Positions 53,907 to 62,379 are shown, counted from the stretch's first letter. The stretch is DNA of 64,000 nt from Massilia violaceinigra (GCF_002752675.1 NZ_CP024608.1:3348001-3412000), one strand, 5' to 3'. Translations and numbers: made by a program. The notes: generated from the sequence alone by a model not told the origin.

Positions 53907-55826
53907 TCAGCGCCGCGGCTGCAGGATGGTGTCGAGCCGATCCTTGCTGCCGGGAATGCGTTCCAGGCGCGGATAGCGCAAGCCGCCCTGATAATCGAGC
54001 GCCACGGTGCGGAAATTGCTGCCTTTCCTGACAAGCAAGTTGAGCGGAGACTTGCCGTCGCGCGCGGCCTTCACTGCCGCTTTCAGCACTTCCGGCTTGT
54101 AGGCGCGGTTGTTGACGGCCACGATGGTGCTATTGCCCGACAGCCCGGCGCGGAAACCGACGCCATCCCATTCGATCCCATCGATCGCGCCATCGTGTTT
54201 GACGGAAAAGCCAAGCGAATAGCTGAAGTCGGTCATCTTGTTGCGCTCTTCCTGGCCCTTGATGATCTCGGTGGGGGTGTCGGTATAGACCAGCTTCCAG
54301 CCGGCGCGGGCCAGGCCGTCGAGCGGGGCGCCCGCGGCATTGCTGTCGAGCTTGGCGCGCAGGAAGGGCGCCCAGTCGAACGCCTGCACCGATGCCAGGG
54401 TGCGCACCACGTCGTCGAACTGGTAATAGGCGGGGCCGACGCTGCCATTGTCGACGCCGTAAAAGACGCGCGCGAAATCGTCCAGCGAACGCTGCTCGCC
54501 GGACAGTTCGCGGATGCGGGTATCGACGTCGAGCCAGATCAGCATGCCTTCGACGTAATAATCTTCGCTGCGCTGCCAGTTGCTCCAGCCCAGCGCGCGG
54601 CGCGCCTGCACGATCGGGTCGTTGACGGTGTCCTGCAAGGTGCGCCAGGCGCGGCCCTGCACGCGGTCGTAGCGCGCGGCGTAGGCGGCGATGGTATCGC
54701 GGATGCCGGCGGCCGATACCAGTCCCGAGCGCGCCGCCAGCACATTGCCCCAGTACTGGGTCTGGCCTTCGTACACCCACAGCAGGCTGTTCTGCAGTGG
54801 CACGTTGAAATTCGGCACATCCTGATCGGCCGGACGGCGGAACTTGCCGTTCCAGGAGTGGGTGTACTCGTGCGGCAGCAGGTCGCGTCCCGCCTCGCTC
54901 TTGGCCCAGTCGGTGAAGTAGCCGGGCTTGACCCCGTTTTCGCTGGACTGGTGGTGCTCGCGTCCGATGCCGCCGAATTCGTCCGACAGCGCAAACAGGA
55001 AATCGTAATGTTTGTAATGGTGGGATGCGAACAGCTTGGCGGCCTCCTTCACCAGCGCGCGGTGCGCGGCGATCTGTTCCGGCTTGGCCTCCAGGCTCTC
55101 CGGATTGTCGGCCACGATGTTCAGGTGCACCGGTACGGCCGCGCCGGGATCGAGGTCGATGCGGCGGAAGTGGCGGCCCGCGAACACGGGCGAATCGATC
55201 AGCGTTTCCAGGTCCAGCGGCTTGAAGCTGATGTCGTTGCCGCGGCGCGCGGCGGTTTCGAGCGCGGTGCCGTACTGCCAGCCATCGGGCAGCTTGAGCG
55301 AGGCTTGCACGGGAATGCGGCGGCTGAAGTAGCCGGCCGGATACAGGGTCATGGCTTGCCATTGCACGCCGAGAATCTCGCTGGTCATCGTGATGCGGCC
55401 CTGGGCCGGCTCGACCGGCGACAGGAACTGGTATTCGGCCTCGACCGCGGTGGCGCCCTCCGGCACGGTCAGATGGAAGGCATGCACCTGGACCGGATCG
55501 CGCGTCCATGCCAGTGGCTTGCCGTCGGCCGACAGGCGCAGACCAGCAAGCTGGTTCAGCGGTCCGCTGGGGCCATGATTGCCCGGGACCCATTGCGGAT
55601 ACAGCAGGGTCAGCGGACCCGGCGCGGCCGGAATGGTGGCGCGGATGCGGAAAATCTGCTGTCCGACATTGGTGGCGTCGACCTTGAGCACGATGGTGCC
55701 GGGGTAGGGCAGGTCGCGCGGGGCGGGCACGGCGGCGCTAGCCGGCAGGGCCAGCGTGCCCAGCAGGGCCAGCGCGCAGGCGGCAGGAATGGGGGATGGC
55801 AGGAAGCGGCGAAACGGAAGGGGCAT
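53907..55826 (-). CDS. M61 family aminopeptidase (glycyl aminopeptidase-like) with PDZ domain
   Basis: 639 residues with a signal peptide (ACALALLGTLALPASAA). Zinc site HEYTHSW (HExxH) with the third ligand Glu in LLWVYEGQTQYWGN; N-terminal beta domain and a C-terminal PDZ-like domain (GFSVKHDGAIDGIEWDGVGFRAGLSGNSTIVAVNN). Periplasmic metallopeptidase of the PepG/M61 type. Its upstream region is the left arm of a long inverted repeat shared with the divergent gene at 56163. Confidence 0.94.
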   Translation of the reverse strand: MPLPFRRFLPSPIPAACALALLGTLALPASAAVPAPRDLPYPGTIVLKVDATNVGQQIFRIRATIPAAPGPLTLLYPQWVPGNHGPSGPLNQLAGLRLSADGKPLAWTRDPVQVHAFHLTVPEGATAVEAEYQFLSPVEPAQGRITMTSEILGVQWQAMTLYPAGYFSRRIPVQASLKLPDGWQYGTALETAARRGNDISFKPLDLETLIDSPVFAGRHFRRIDLDPGAAVPVHLNIVADNPESLEAKPEQIAAHRALVKEAAKLFASHHYKHYDFLFALSDEFGGIGREHHQSSENGVKPGYFTDWAKSEAGRDLLPHEYTHSWNGKFRRPADQDVPNFNVPLQNSLLWVYEGQTQYWGNVLAARSGLVSAAGIRDTIAAYAARYDRVQGRAWRTLQDTVNDPIVQARRALGWSNWQRSEDYYVEGMLIWLDVDTRIRELSGEQRSLDDFARVFYGVDNGSVGPAYYQFDDVVRTLASVQAFDWAPFLRAKLDSNAAGAPLDGLARAGWKLVYTDTPTEIIKGQEERNKMTDFSYSLGFSVKHDGAIDGIEWDGVGFRAGLSGNSTIVAVNNRAYKPEVLKAAVKAARDGKSPLNLLVRKGSNFRTVALDYQGGLRYPRLERIPGSKDRLDTILQPRR

Positions 55827-56162
55827 GGGAGCGTCAATACGATAAAGATCAGCAATTTCTGCGGGTATTCGCAGGCGAACCTGATTTTACCGAAAGCCTT
55901 GCGTCACCGGTACTTGCCGCGTCCGCCGGTAAAACAAATGACATTCCCACCGCGGCATTCCGATGCCGCGCGGGTGGCCGCTGCGAGTTGCAAATCGTTA
56001 TGAATACGGCGGGAAGTTGTCCCTATTCATGGCGCTCCCCCTACGGCAAACCGTCTCGTTTCGCTGTCTGGTTTTGTCTTATTTTGTCTTATTTTGTCTG
56101 GTTTGAACGAACACGCCCCGGCGCTGTCCAAATAAGACAAAATAAGACAAAACGAGACAGAA
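55827..56162. other. 336-bp divergent region containing the left arm of a long inverted repeat
   Basis: No gene. 56002-56030 also holds a weak hairpin (ATGAATA..TATTCAT). The decamer array at 56065-56104 and its mirror occupy the right half; see the repeat entry. Confidence 0.75.
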
Positions 56163-56203
56163 ATGGACAGTCAAACGAGAACATTTGCCGTAGGGGGCGC
56201 GCC
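56031..56203. repeat. inverted repeat with 74-bp arms built of TGTCTTATTT decamers
   Basis: Left arm 56031-56104 and right arm 56130-56203 with a 25-bp spacer. The outer 31 bp of the arms match at 27 positions (GGCGCTCCCCCTACGGCAAA on the left). The inner part is four contiguous decamers on the left (TGTCTGGTTT, TGTCTTATTT twice, TGTCTGGTTT) and, mirrored, AAATAAGACA twice, AAACGAGACA and a degenerate fourth on the right. The right arm includes the start codon and first codons of the 56163 gene. The 10-bp period puts all sites on one DNA face, as in iterons or cooperative operators. Confidence 0.88.
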
Positions 56204-56804
56204 GGTAAAAGACACAACGCTGGCACGTTTGGTTGCCTATTTGCATGCCACCGGCAGCAACGTTTCCGTCGATGAGGCCTTGGGCATGGCCATCGATGCC
56301 TGGCTGGCGGCCGAGACGGCACGCGCGTCGCGCACCATGGCCGACGGTACCGCAAAAGGGTATCAGTGGAAGTGCTTGTTCCTGCCGGATACAACCAAGA
56401 TCCGCATGAGTGTTGAAGGGCGCACCGAATACGCCGAGGTGGTTGGTGACACCATCATGCACCGCGGCCGCAGCGTCTCGCCGCGCGGCTTGACGCTTGC
56501 CATTGCCGGGGATGGGCGCAATGCGTGGCGCGAACTGGTCGTGCGCCGCCCGGGCGATGCGGGCTGGCTGCGCGCCTCGGTGTTGCGGGCCCGCATCGAG
56601 CGCGCAGCGCGCCAGGGACAGCCGCAACCGGCCACGCCCGCCGACAGCATGGCCGCCGCGGCGCGCTGCATGTCGGACGCATTGCGCAGCGCGCTGGCGG
56701 TGGTGGAGCACGTGAACGTCCAGGCGGCGCAGCAGTACGAACGGCGCGCCGAGCGCCACCGCCGCGCTGCCGACAAGATGGCTGAAGACTGCGCCTTCGA
56801 CTGA
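56163..56804 (+). CDS. unknown 213-residue protein, possible DNA-binding regulator
   Basis: The N-terminal 50 residues (KDTTLARLVAYLHATGSNVSVDEALGMAIDAWLAAE) are helical and resemble a ribbon-helix-helix or small helix-turn-helix. A beta-rich middle follows (WKCLFLPDTTKIRMSVEGRTEYAEVVGD) and a long Ala/Arg-rich helix closes the protein. No family is recognised. There is no normal ribosome site; the ATG lies inside the decamer inverted repeat, so autoregulation by binding its own start region is an attractive guess. Confidence 0.75.
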   Translation: MDSQTRTFAVGGAPVKDTTLARLVAYLHATGSNVSVDEALGMAIDAWLAAETARASRTMADGTAKGYQWKCLFLPDTTKIRMSVEGRTEYAEVVGDTIMHRGRSVSPRGLTLAIAGDGRNAWRELVVRRPGDAGWLRASVLRARIERAARQGQPQPATPADSMAAAARCMSDALRSALAVVEHVNVQAAQQYERRAERHRRAADKMAEDCAFD

Positions 56805-56900
56805 CGCGGCCTGGCGCCCACTGCCGCGCTGCCTGATGCGCCGCACCATCCTCGCACGGGCGATGGCGATTCCGGTGCGCTTCCTCGTGCCGTAACCTTG

Positions 56901-56936
56901 CCGCATCCGCAGCCGCACCCGCAGCCGCAGCCGCAT
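56901..56936. repeat. hexamer tract (CCGCAN)6
   Basis: Six CCGCAN units in a row, continuing degenerately to about 56950. Non-coding as far as I can see; liable to slippage. Confidence 0.75.
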
Positions 56937-57099
56937 CCGCCGCACCGCCTGCATCAGCAACCGTTGTCACCGTGGCGCTTGCCGCTTCCTGTCAGCGTTG
57001 GGCACGGTCAGCGGCCGAAGGCTGAATCGTTTTTGCCGCAAGCCCATATTTTCAAAATATTTTTTGGTGCATTGGGCAAAAAATCGTATTTTTCAAGGC

Positions 57100-57125
57100 C
57101 TTGAAAACCCTTGCCGGCGCCATTA
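57100..57125 (+). promoter_or_regulatory. sigma-32-like heat-shock promoter of hsp20
   Basis: -35 element CTTGAAA at 57100-57106 and -10 element CGCCATTA at 57118-57125 (consensus CCCCATTA, 7 of 8), spacer 11 bp, slightly shorter than usual. It fits a start of transcription near 57132, upstream of a small heat-shock gene. Confidence 0.6.
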
Positions 57126-57194
57126 GATTGGATTCAACGGATGCTCCATGGAGGTCCGTCAACTTATCGCTTAACTTCTAAAAGGATATTTATC

Positions 57195-57650
57195 ATGCGT
57201 ACATTCGACCTGACTCCTCTCTATCGTTCCGCTATCGGCTTCGACCGTCTGGCCAACATGCTGGAATCGCAGCGCGCTGACGCGCAGCCCAGCTATCCAC
57301 CGTACAACATCGAACTGGTGAGCGAAGACAAGTACCGGATTGTGATGGCACTGGCTGGCTTCGACCGCTCGGAAGTCGAGATCATCACCGAGCGCGAAAG
57401 CCTGCAGATCACCGGCCGCAAGCAGAAAGAGGACACGCAGCGCACCTACCTGCACCGCGGCATCGCGGCACGTGATTTCGAGCAGCGCTTCCAGCTGGCG
57501 AACCACGTCAAGGTCACCACCGCATCGTTCGACAACGGCATGCTGACGATCGAACTGGTGCGCGAAGTGCCCGAGGCCCTCAAGCCGCGCAAGATCGTCA
57601 TCGACGGTGGCGACAATGTGCAGGTGCTGGAGCAGCGCCAGGCGGCCTGA
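57195..57650 (+). CDS. small heat-shock protein Hsp20 (IbpA-like)
   Basis: 151 residues from ATG 57195 with AAAGGA upstream; the longer frame from 57111 is rejected. N-terminus MRTFDLTPLYRSAIGFDRLANML is typical of IbpA-class proteins, followed by an alpha-crystallin domain (YNIELVSEDKYRIVMALAGFDRSEVEI..LQITGRK..FEQRFQLANHVKVTTASFDNGMLTIEL). Holds unfolding proteins in the cytosol during heat stress. A sigma-32-like promoter precedes it. Confidence 0.95.
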   Translation: MRTFDLTPLYRSAIGFDRLANMLESQRADAQPSYPPYNIELVSEDKYRIVMALAGFDRSEVEIITERESLQITGRKQKEDTQRTYLHRGIAARDFEQRFQLANHVKVTTASFDNGMLTIELVREVPEALKPRKIVIDGGDNVQVLEQRQAA

Positions 57651-57692
57651 CCAGGCTCAGCCCGGCTTTTAGCGAGCTGAGCTAAGTGACAC

Positions 57693-57720
57693 CGGGGCGC
57701 CCGCAGCAAGGGGCGCCCCG
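57693..57720 (+). terminator. hairpin terminator after hsp20
   Basis: Perfect 10-bp GC stem (CGGGGCGCCC / GGGCGCCCCG) with an 8-base loop, followed by TTCC. A likely intrinsic terminator, though the T-run is short. Confidence 0.6.
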
Positions 57721-57790
57721 TTCCACGTGCGGTCGGGCCGTCTCCACTGTCGGAAACGATGTGCAAACGACGTGCCGCACGCGAGGTGAA

Positions 57791-57807
57791 ATTAAGACAA
57801 CCCTAAG
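57791..57807 (+). promoter_or_regulatory. PmrA/QseB-like direct repeat box
   Basis: ATTAAG-N5-CCTAAG; the remembered PmrA/QseB-type consensus YTTAAK-N5-YTTAAK is matched at 10 of 12 positions with the right spacing. It precedes an operon that encodes an OmpR-type regulator, so it may be an autoregulatory site. Confidence 0.4.
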
Positions 57808-57966
57808 TCTGCTGCCGCATCATTACATCATCGACCAGGTATCAGGTGGTCACAAGAAAGCATTTAGTACGAAGCAGTAAGCGAAGCAGCAAACGAATTA
57901 GCAAACAACAACAAGCCTCATTGACCACAGTTACTGAACATATCCTTTCAAACCAGGAGTACGTCC

Positions 57967-59538
57967 ATGCATAACGAAGGTGCCATCACTGTCATCACCG
58001 CTAAGCGTCTCACGCTTGCCCTTGCCGCCGCCGGCGCCATTGGGGGAGCGGTTGGTGCGATCGCGGTCAACCATAACAACGCAGTCGCGTCGGCCGCCGC
58101 CGTCGCGCCTGCCGCGCCGCTTGTCGCTTCGGCAGCACCGGCTGCGTCCGCCGCGCCGGCCACGCCCGTCAATGCAGGCGCTCCCGCGCCGGTCGCGGCC
58201 GGCGTCGTGCTGCCCGATTTCACCGCGCTGGTCTCGCGCAACGGCCCGGCCGTTGTCAACATCCGCGTGATGGGCAGCACCAAGACGGCCATGGGCCAGC
58301 AGCGCGGCCGCGTTCCGCCGCAGTTTGACGAGAACGACCCGTTTTTCGAATTTTTCCGTCGCTTCCAGGGGCCGCAGATGCCCCGTGGACAACAACGCGA
58401 CACGCCCGTTTTTGGCGCCGGTTCCGGGTTCATTATCAGCCCGGACGGTGTCATCCTGACCAACGCGCACGTGGTGCGCGACGCCAAGGAAGTCACGGTC
58501 AAGCTGCAGGACCGGCGCGAATACCGCGCCAAGGTGCTCGGCTCGGACCCCAAGACCGATGTGGCGGTGCTCAAGATTGACGCCAAGAACCTGCCGGTCG
58601 TGCCAATCGGTAAATCAAGCGATCTCAAGGTCGGTGAGTGGGTGCTGGCGATCGGTTCGCCGTTCGGCCTGGACAGCTCGGTCACGGCCGGCGTGGTCAG
58701 CGCCAAGGGCCGCTCGCTGCCCGACGATAGCTATGTGCCTTTCATCCAGACCGACGTGGCGGTCAACCCCGGCAACTCGGGCGGCCCCCTGTTCAACACC
58801 AAGGGTGAAGTGGTCGGCATCAATTCGCAGATCTACAGCCAGACCGGCGGCTACATGGGCTTGTCGTTCGCCATTCCGATCGATGTGGCGTACCGCATCA
58901 AGGACCAGATCGTTTCCACCGGCAAGGTGCAGCATGCCAAGCTCGGCATAGCGATCCAGGAAGTGAACCAGGGCTTCGCAGATTCCTTCAAGCTCGACTC
59001 GCCCGAAGGCGCGCTGGTGTCGAACGTGGAAAAAGGCGGCGCGGCCGACAAGGCGGGCCTCAAGTCGGGCGATATCATCCGCAAGCTGAACGGCCAGCCG
59101 ATCATTGCCTCGGGCGACTTGCCAGCCATGCTCAGCGTGGCCCAGCCTGGCGACAAGGTCAGCCTCGACGTCTGGCGCGACGGCAAGATCGTGCGCATCG
59201 ATGCGCGCCTGGCCAATGCCAGCGACAAGATTGCGCAAGACGATCACGAACCGGCCGCCGGCGCCGACCAGAGCGCGAAACTTGGCCTGGCCCTGCGTCC
59301 GCTCGACCCCAACGAGAAGCGCCAGTCCGGCATCGCGTCGGGCCTGGTGATCGAGGATGCGGGCGGCGCCGCCTCCAATGCCGGGGTGCAGCCGGGCGAT
59401 GTTTTACTGTCCGTCAATGGCCGTACCGTCAATTCGGTCGAGCAGGTGCGCGATGTGGTGGGCAAGGCCAGCAAGTCGGTGGCCTTGCTGATTCAGCGCG
59501 GTAATGACAGAATCTTCATTCCGGTGCGGATCGGGTAA
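57967..59538 (+). CDS. degP: periplasmic serine protease Do (DegP/HtrA family)
   Basis: 523 residues: N-terminal signal/anchor (LTLALAAAGAIGGAVGAIAV), an Ala/Pro-rich linker, trypsin-like domain with the triad His (TNAHVV), Asp (KTDVAVLKI) and Ser (NPGNSGGPLF), and two PDZ domains (GALVSNVEKGGAADKAGLKSGDII; GLVIEDAGGAASNAGVQPGDVLLSVNG). Degrades or refolds damaged envelope proteins. It is followed after 42 bp by a response regulator and sensor kinase gene, likely one operon linking envelope stress to control. Confidence 0.95.
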   Translation: MHNEGAITVITAKRLTLALAAAGAIGGAVGAIAVNHNNAVASAAAVAPAAPLVASAAPAASAAPATPVNAGAPAPVAAGVVLPDFTALVSRNGPAVVNIRVMGSTKTAMGQQRGRVPPQFDENDPFFEFFRRFQGPQMPRGQQRDTPVFGAGSGFIISPDGVILTNAHVVRDAKEVTVKLQDRREYRAKVLGSDPKTDVAVLKIDAKNLPVVPIGKSSDLKVGEWVLAIGSPFGLDSSVTAGVVSAKGRSLPDDSYVPFIQTDVAVNPGNSGGPLFNTKGEVVGINSQIYSQTGGYMGLSFAIPIDVAYRIKDQIVSTGKVQHAKLGIAIQEVNQGFADSFKLDSPEGALVSNVEKGGAADKAGLKSGDIIRKLNGQPIIASGDLPAMLSVAQPGDKVSLDVWRDGKIVRIDARLANASDKIAQDDHEPAAGADQSAKLGLALRPLDPNEKRQSGIASGLVIEDAGGAASNAGVQPGDVLLSVNGRTVNSVEQVRDVVGKASKSVALLIQRGNDRIFIPVRIG

Positions 59539-59580
59539 TCGTGCCCTGTTCCGCCCGCCGGTTCGAGAAAGAAGGAAGTG

Positions 59581-60243
59581 ATGCGGCTGCTGCTGGTGGA
59601 AGACGATACGATGATCGGCGAAGTGGTGCTCGACCTGCTCAGGGCCGAGCACTACGCGGTGGACTGGGTCAAGGATGGCGAAATGGCCGACACGGCCTTG
59701 CGCCAGTCGCAAAGCTACGACCTGGTCCTGCTCGATTTGGGGCTGCCGCGCAAGGATGGCCTGGAAGTGCTGCGCTCCATGCGCTCGCGCAAGGACCGCA
59801 CCCCGGTACTGGTGGCGACCGCGCGCGACGCGGTTGAACAGCGCATTGCCGGCCTCGACGCCGGGGCCGACGACTACGTGCTCAAACCCTACGACCTCGA
59901 CGAGCTGCTGGCGCGCATCCGCGCCTTGCTGCGCCGTGCCGCCGGGCGCGGCGAACCGATCTTTGAATACAATGCCATCAGCATCAACCCCGCCACCCGC
60001 GAAGTGCTGGTCGACGGCGCCGCCGTGACCCTGTCGGCGCGCGAATGGGCGGTGCTCGAAGCGCTGATCGCCCGTCCCGGGGTGGTGCTTTCGCGCGCCC
60101 AGTTGGAAGAAAAGCTGTACAGCTGGCGCGATGAAGTGAGCAGCAATGCGGTGGAAGTCTACATCCATGGCTTGCGCAAGAAGCTAGGCAGCGAACTGAT
60201 CCAGAACGTGCGCGGGGTCGGCTACATGGTGCCCAAGCTATGA
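59581..60243 (+). CDS. OmpR-family response regulator (QseB/TctD/PmrA-like)
   Basis: 220 residues from ATG 59581 (GAAGGAAG just upstream; GTG 59578 is one codon earlier). Receiver with phospho-acceptor Asp in LVLLDLGLPRKDG and Lys in VLKPYDLDELLARIRALLRR, plus a C-terminal winged helix (LSAREWAVLEALIARPGVVLSRAQLEEKLY..VYIHGLRKKLG). Its stop overlaps the kinase start by ATGA. Probably activates or represses its own operon with degP. Confidence 0.95.
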   Translation: MRLLLVEDDTMIGEVVLDLLRAEHYAVDWVKDGEMADTALRQSQSYDLVLLDLGLPRKDGLEVLRSMRSRKDRTPVLVATARDAVEQRIAGLDAGADDYVLKPYDLDELLARIRALLRRAAGRGEPIFEYNAISINPATREVLVDGAAVTLSAREWAVLEALIARPGVVLSRAQLEEKLYSWRDEVSSNAVEVYIHGLRKKLGSELIQNVRGVGYMVPKL

Positions 60244-61583
60244 ATCTGGCGCACTCGCTGCGCGGTCGCCTGTTGTGGTTTTTGCTCGCGGCCATCAGTA
60301 TTGCCGCCGTTGCCCAAGCCTCGATCGCGTACCGCACGGCCCTGTCCGACGCCGACCAGATTTTCGATTACCACATGCAGCAGATGGCGCTATCGCTGCG
60401 TTCCAGCACGCCGCTGGCCAATACCGAAGCGGCGGCCAATGTCGAAGCGGACGCCGAAAACAACGATCTGATGGTGCAGGTCTGGACCCCGGACGGGGTG
60501 CAGGTATTCCGTACGGTATCGCGCGCGCGTCTGCCGCAGCACGCGGTGCTGGGATTTTCCAACATCAAGGCCAACAACACCACCTATCGCGTGTTTTCGG
60601 TGCAAACCAGTACCCAGACCCTGCAGATCGCCCAGGACATGGCGGTGCGGCGCAACATGGCCGGCAACCTGGCGCTGCGCACGGTCGGGCCGATTGCGGT
60701 GATGATGCCGATCCTGATGCTGGTCGTGTGGTGGGTGGTGAGCGGCTCGCTGCAACCGGTGGCGCGCGTGCGCGCCCAGGTGGCGGCGCGCCAGGCCGAC
60801 GATCTCTCGCCCGTGTCCGAAGCCGATCTGCCGGACGAAGTATTGCCGCTGGTGCAGGAATTGAACCTCTTGTTCGGGCGCGTGAAAACCGCGTTCGACG
60901 CCCAGCAGCATTTCGTGGCCGACGCCGCGCACGAACTGCGCACGCCGCTGCAAGCGCTGAAACTGCAGGCGCTGAGCCTGGAGCGGGCCGACAGTCCGGA
61001 AGCGCGCGGGGTGGCCATCGGACGCTTGACGGCCGGCATCGAGCGGGCCACCCGGCTGGTCGAGCAATTGCTGGTGCTGGCGCGCCAGGAAGCGAGCGCT
61101 GCCAGCGGGGTCAAGACGCAGCCGGTCGACCTGGCCGAGCTGGCCCGGCGCGCGCTGTCGGACCTGGCGGGCGCGGCGCAGACGCGCGGCATCGACCTGG
61201 GGCTCACGCGCGCCGATGCGGTGCAGGTGGCGGGCCAGCCGGATGCGCTCATGATCATGCTGCGCAACTTGGTCGATAACGCCTTGAAATATACGCCGGC
61301 CGGCGGCACGGTCGATCTCAGCGTGAGCGGCGAGGGCAAGCTGGCCAGCCTGGTGGTGGAAGACAGTGGACCGGGCATTCCGGCCGAGGAAAGGGAGCGG
61401 GTGTTCAACCGTTTTTACCGCATCGCCGGCAGCGAGGCCAGCGGCAGCGGGCTGGGGCTGGCGATCATCAAGGCGATTGCCGAGCGCCACGGGGGCAAGC
61501 TGAGCCTGGGCGAATCGGCCAAACTGGGCGGCCTGAGCGTGCGGATCGACTTTCCCGCGGGGAGCAAGGCCGACGCCGGCTAA
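60240..61583 (+). CDS. membrane sensor histidine kinase (QseC/TctE-like)
   Basis: 447 residues with two transmembrane helices (LLWFLLAAISIAAVAQ; VGPIAVMMPILMLVVWWVV) flanking a periplasmic sensor of about 130 residues, a HAMP-like segment, HisKA with His in FVADAAHELRTPLQALKLQ, and HATPase_c (MIMLRNLVDNALKYTP, DSGPGIP, GSGLGLAIIKAI). Phosphorylates the adjacent regulator. Ligand unknown. Confidence 0.95.
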   Translation: MNLAHSLRGRLLWFLLAAISIAAVAQASIAYRTALSDADQIFDYHMQQMALSLRSSTPLANTEAAANVEADAENNDLMVQVWTPDGVQVFRTVSRARLPQHAVLGFSNIKANNTTYRVFSVQTSTQTLQIAQDMAVRRNMAGNLALRTVGPIAVMMPILMLVVWWVVSGSLQPVARVRAQVAARQADDLSPVSEADLPDEVLPLVQELNLLFGRVKTAFDAQQHFVADAAHELRTPLQALKLQALSLERADSPEARGVAIGRLTAGIERATRLVEQLLVLARQEASAASGVKTQPVDLAELARRALSDLAGAAQTRGIDLGLTRADAVQVAGQPDALMIMLRNLVDNALKYTPAGGTVDLSVSGEGKLASLVVEDSGPGIPAEERERVFNRFYRIAGSEASGSGLGLAIIKAIAERHGGKLSLGESAKLGGLSVRIDFPAGSKADAG

Positions 61584-61592
61584 CCGGGGCAA

Positions 61593-61608
61593 ACCGGGGT
61601 CAGACCTC
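61593..61608. repeat. dispersed repeat ACCGGGGTCAGACCTC
   Basis: Exact reverse-complement copy of 44260-44275, ten bases after the kinase stop codon. Confidence 0.6.
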
Positions 61609-61620
61609 CAACCTTAAAAC

Positions 61621-61788
61621 CGTCGTTCCCGCGCAGGCGGGAACCCAATTTTGCCGAGCCGTCTGCTACTGAACGAACTTGGGTTCCCGCCGAGTGCCGC
61701 CTTGGCGCGGGAACGACGGCAACACTTGGGTTCCAGCCGAATGCCGCCTTGGCGCGGGAAGTCGTTTCTGGCAATGCCAGGAACGACG
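61621..61788. repeat. cluster of four dispersed repeat elements
   Basis: Copies at 61621-61648, 61678-61719 (opposite orientation), 61724-61760 (degenerate) and the short palindrome 61761-61788 (GTCGTTTCTGG..CCAGGAACGAC). Lies between convergent genes. The densest repeat site of the window; likely a transcription end zone. Confidence 0.75.
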
Positions 61789-61815
61789 AGGCTGCAGTTT
61801 TGGGCACCCGCCCAG

Positions 61816-62379
61816 TTACTTCTTAATAATCGCCTGCAACAACACAAACGCCTCATGCCGGATCGTCGCATCGGCGCCTGCCAGCTCCTTGCGCGCCTGC
61901 ACCAGCGCGGGCCGCTTGAGCATCTTCTTCTCGGCCGCATTCGGTACCGGCGGTTCCGGCGGGAACATGCTGGCCCGGCTGTTATAGGTCTGCTGCAACA
62001 AGCGCTTGCCGTAATCCGAGGCATAAAATGCCGTCAATTCATTGGCCGTCTCCACCCCGATCACGCGCGCCACTGGCGTTGCCAGACGCTGATAAATCTG
62101 CTGCGGCGGCACCTTGTCGAGCTTGGCGAACACGCTGGCGCGCTGCTCTTCATTCGCATAGCGGCTCGCACCGGCCACCGAGCGCATCATCTTTTCCGAC
62201 TGCATGGCAGCGAGCATGGCTTGCACGGCCTGTACCCGGGCCGCATCGGGCGCCGTCACAGGTACCGAGGCGGTCGGCGCAGCAGGAGCGGCAGTAGCGG
62301 CAGGCGCCGCCGCGCCTGCACGCGTGAGCGGCACGCAGGCGAGCAGCGTGGCCAATGCCAGCGCGTAAGTTGGTTTCAT
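61816..62379 (-). CDS. exported DUF2059-like protein
   Basis: 187 residues with a signal peptide (ALALATLLACVPLTRAGA) and an Ala/Pro-rich stretch, then a helical domain (VQAVQAMLAAMQSEKMMRSV; LTAFYASDYGKRLLQQT) that resembles DUF2059 periplasmic proteins. Function unknown. It follows the TonB-dependent receptor gene by 132 bp on the same strand. Confidence 0.8.
   Translation of the reverse strand: MKPTYALALATLLACVPLTRAGAAAPAATAAPAAPTASVPVTAPDAARVQAVQAMLAAMQSEKMMRSVAGASRYANEEQRASVFAKLDKVPPQQIYQRLATPVARVIGVETANELTAFYASDYGKRLLQQTYNSRASMFPPEPPVPNAAEKKMLKRPALVQARKELAGADATIRHEAFVLLQAIIKK

Larger units (their letters stand above)
56805..57194. other. 390-bp gap before hsp20
   Basis: No convincing gene. 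It contains a hexamer tract (56901-56936), an AT-rich stretch (57045-57100) and a sigma-32-like promoter (57100-57125) followed by the hsp20 leader of about 65 bases. Confidence 0.65.
57651..57966. other. 316-bp intergenic region between hsp20 and the Do protease gene
   Basis: It holds a strong hairpin (57693-57720), a PmrA/QseB-like direct repeat (57791-57807) and an A-rich imperfect 12-bp tandem repeat (about 57870-57910, ACGAAGCAGTA/AGCGAAGCAGCA/AACGAATTAGCA). CAGGAG lies before the next ATG. No gene. Confidence 0.65.

Noticed and set aside
52686..56003. 1105-residue plus-strand open frame crossing several genes
   Set aside because: Runs antisense through the diguanylate cyclase and M61 peptidase genes and has no motif; coding evidence is all on the other strand.
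56898..57104. 68-codon frame over the CCGCAN tract
   Set aside because: The start of the product is only a simple-sequence translation (PHPQPHPQPQPHPP) and it runs into the promoter region.
57120..57194. RNA thermometer (ROSE or fourU) in the hsp20 leader
   Set aside because: The leader can fold weakly, but I see no characteristic ROSE motif or U-run opposite the ribosome site.
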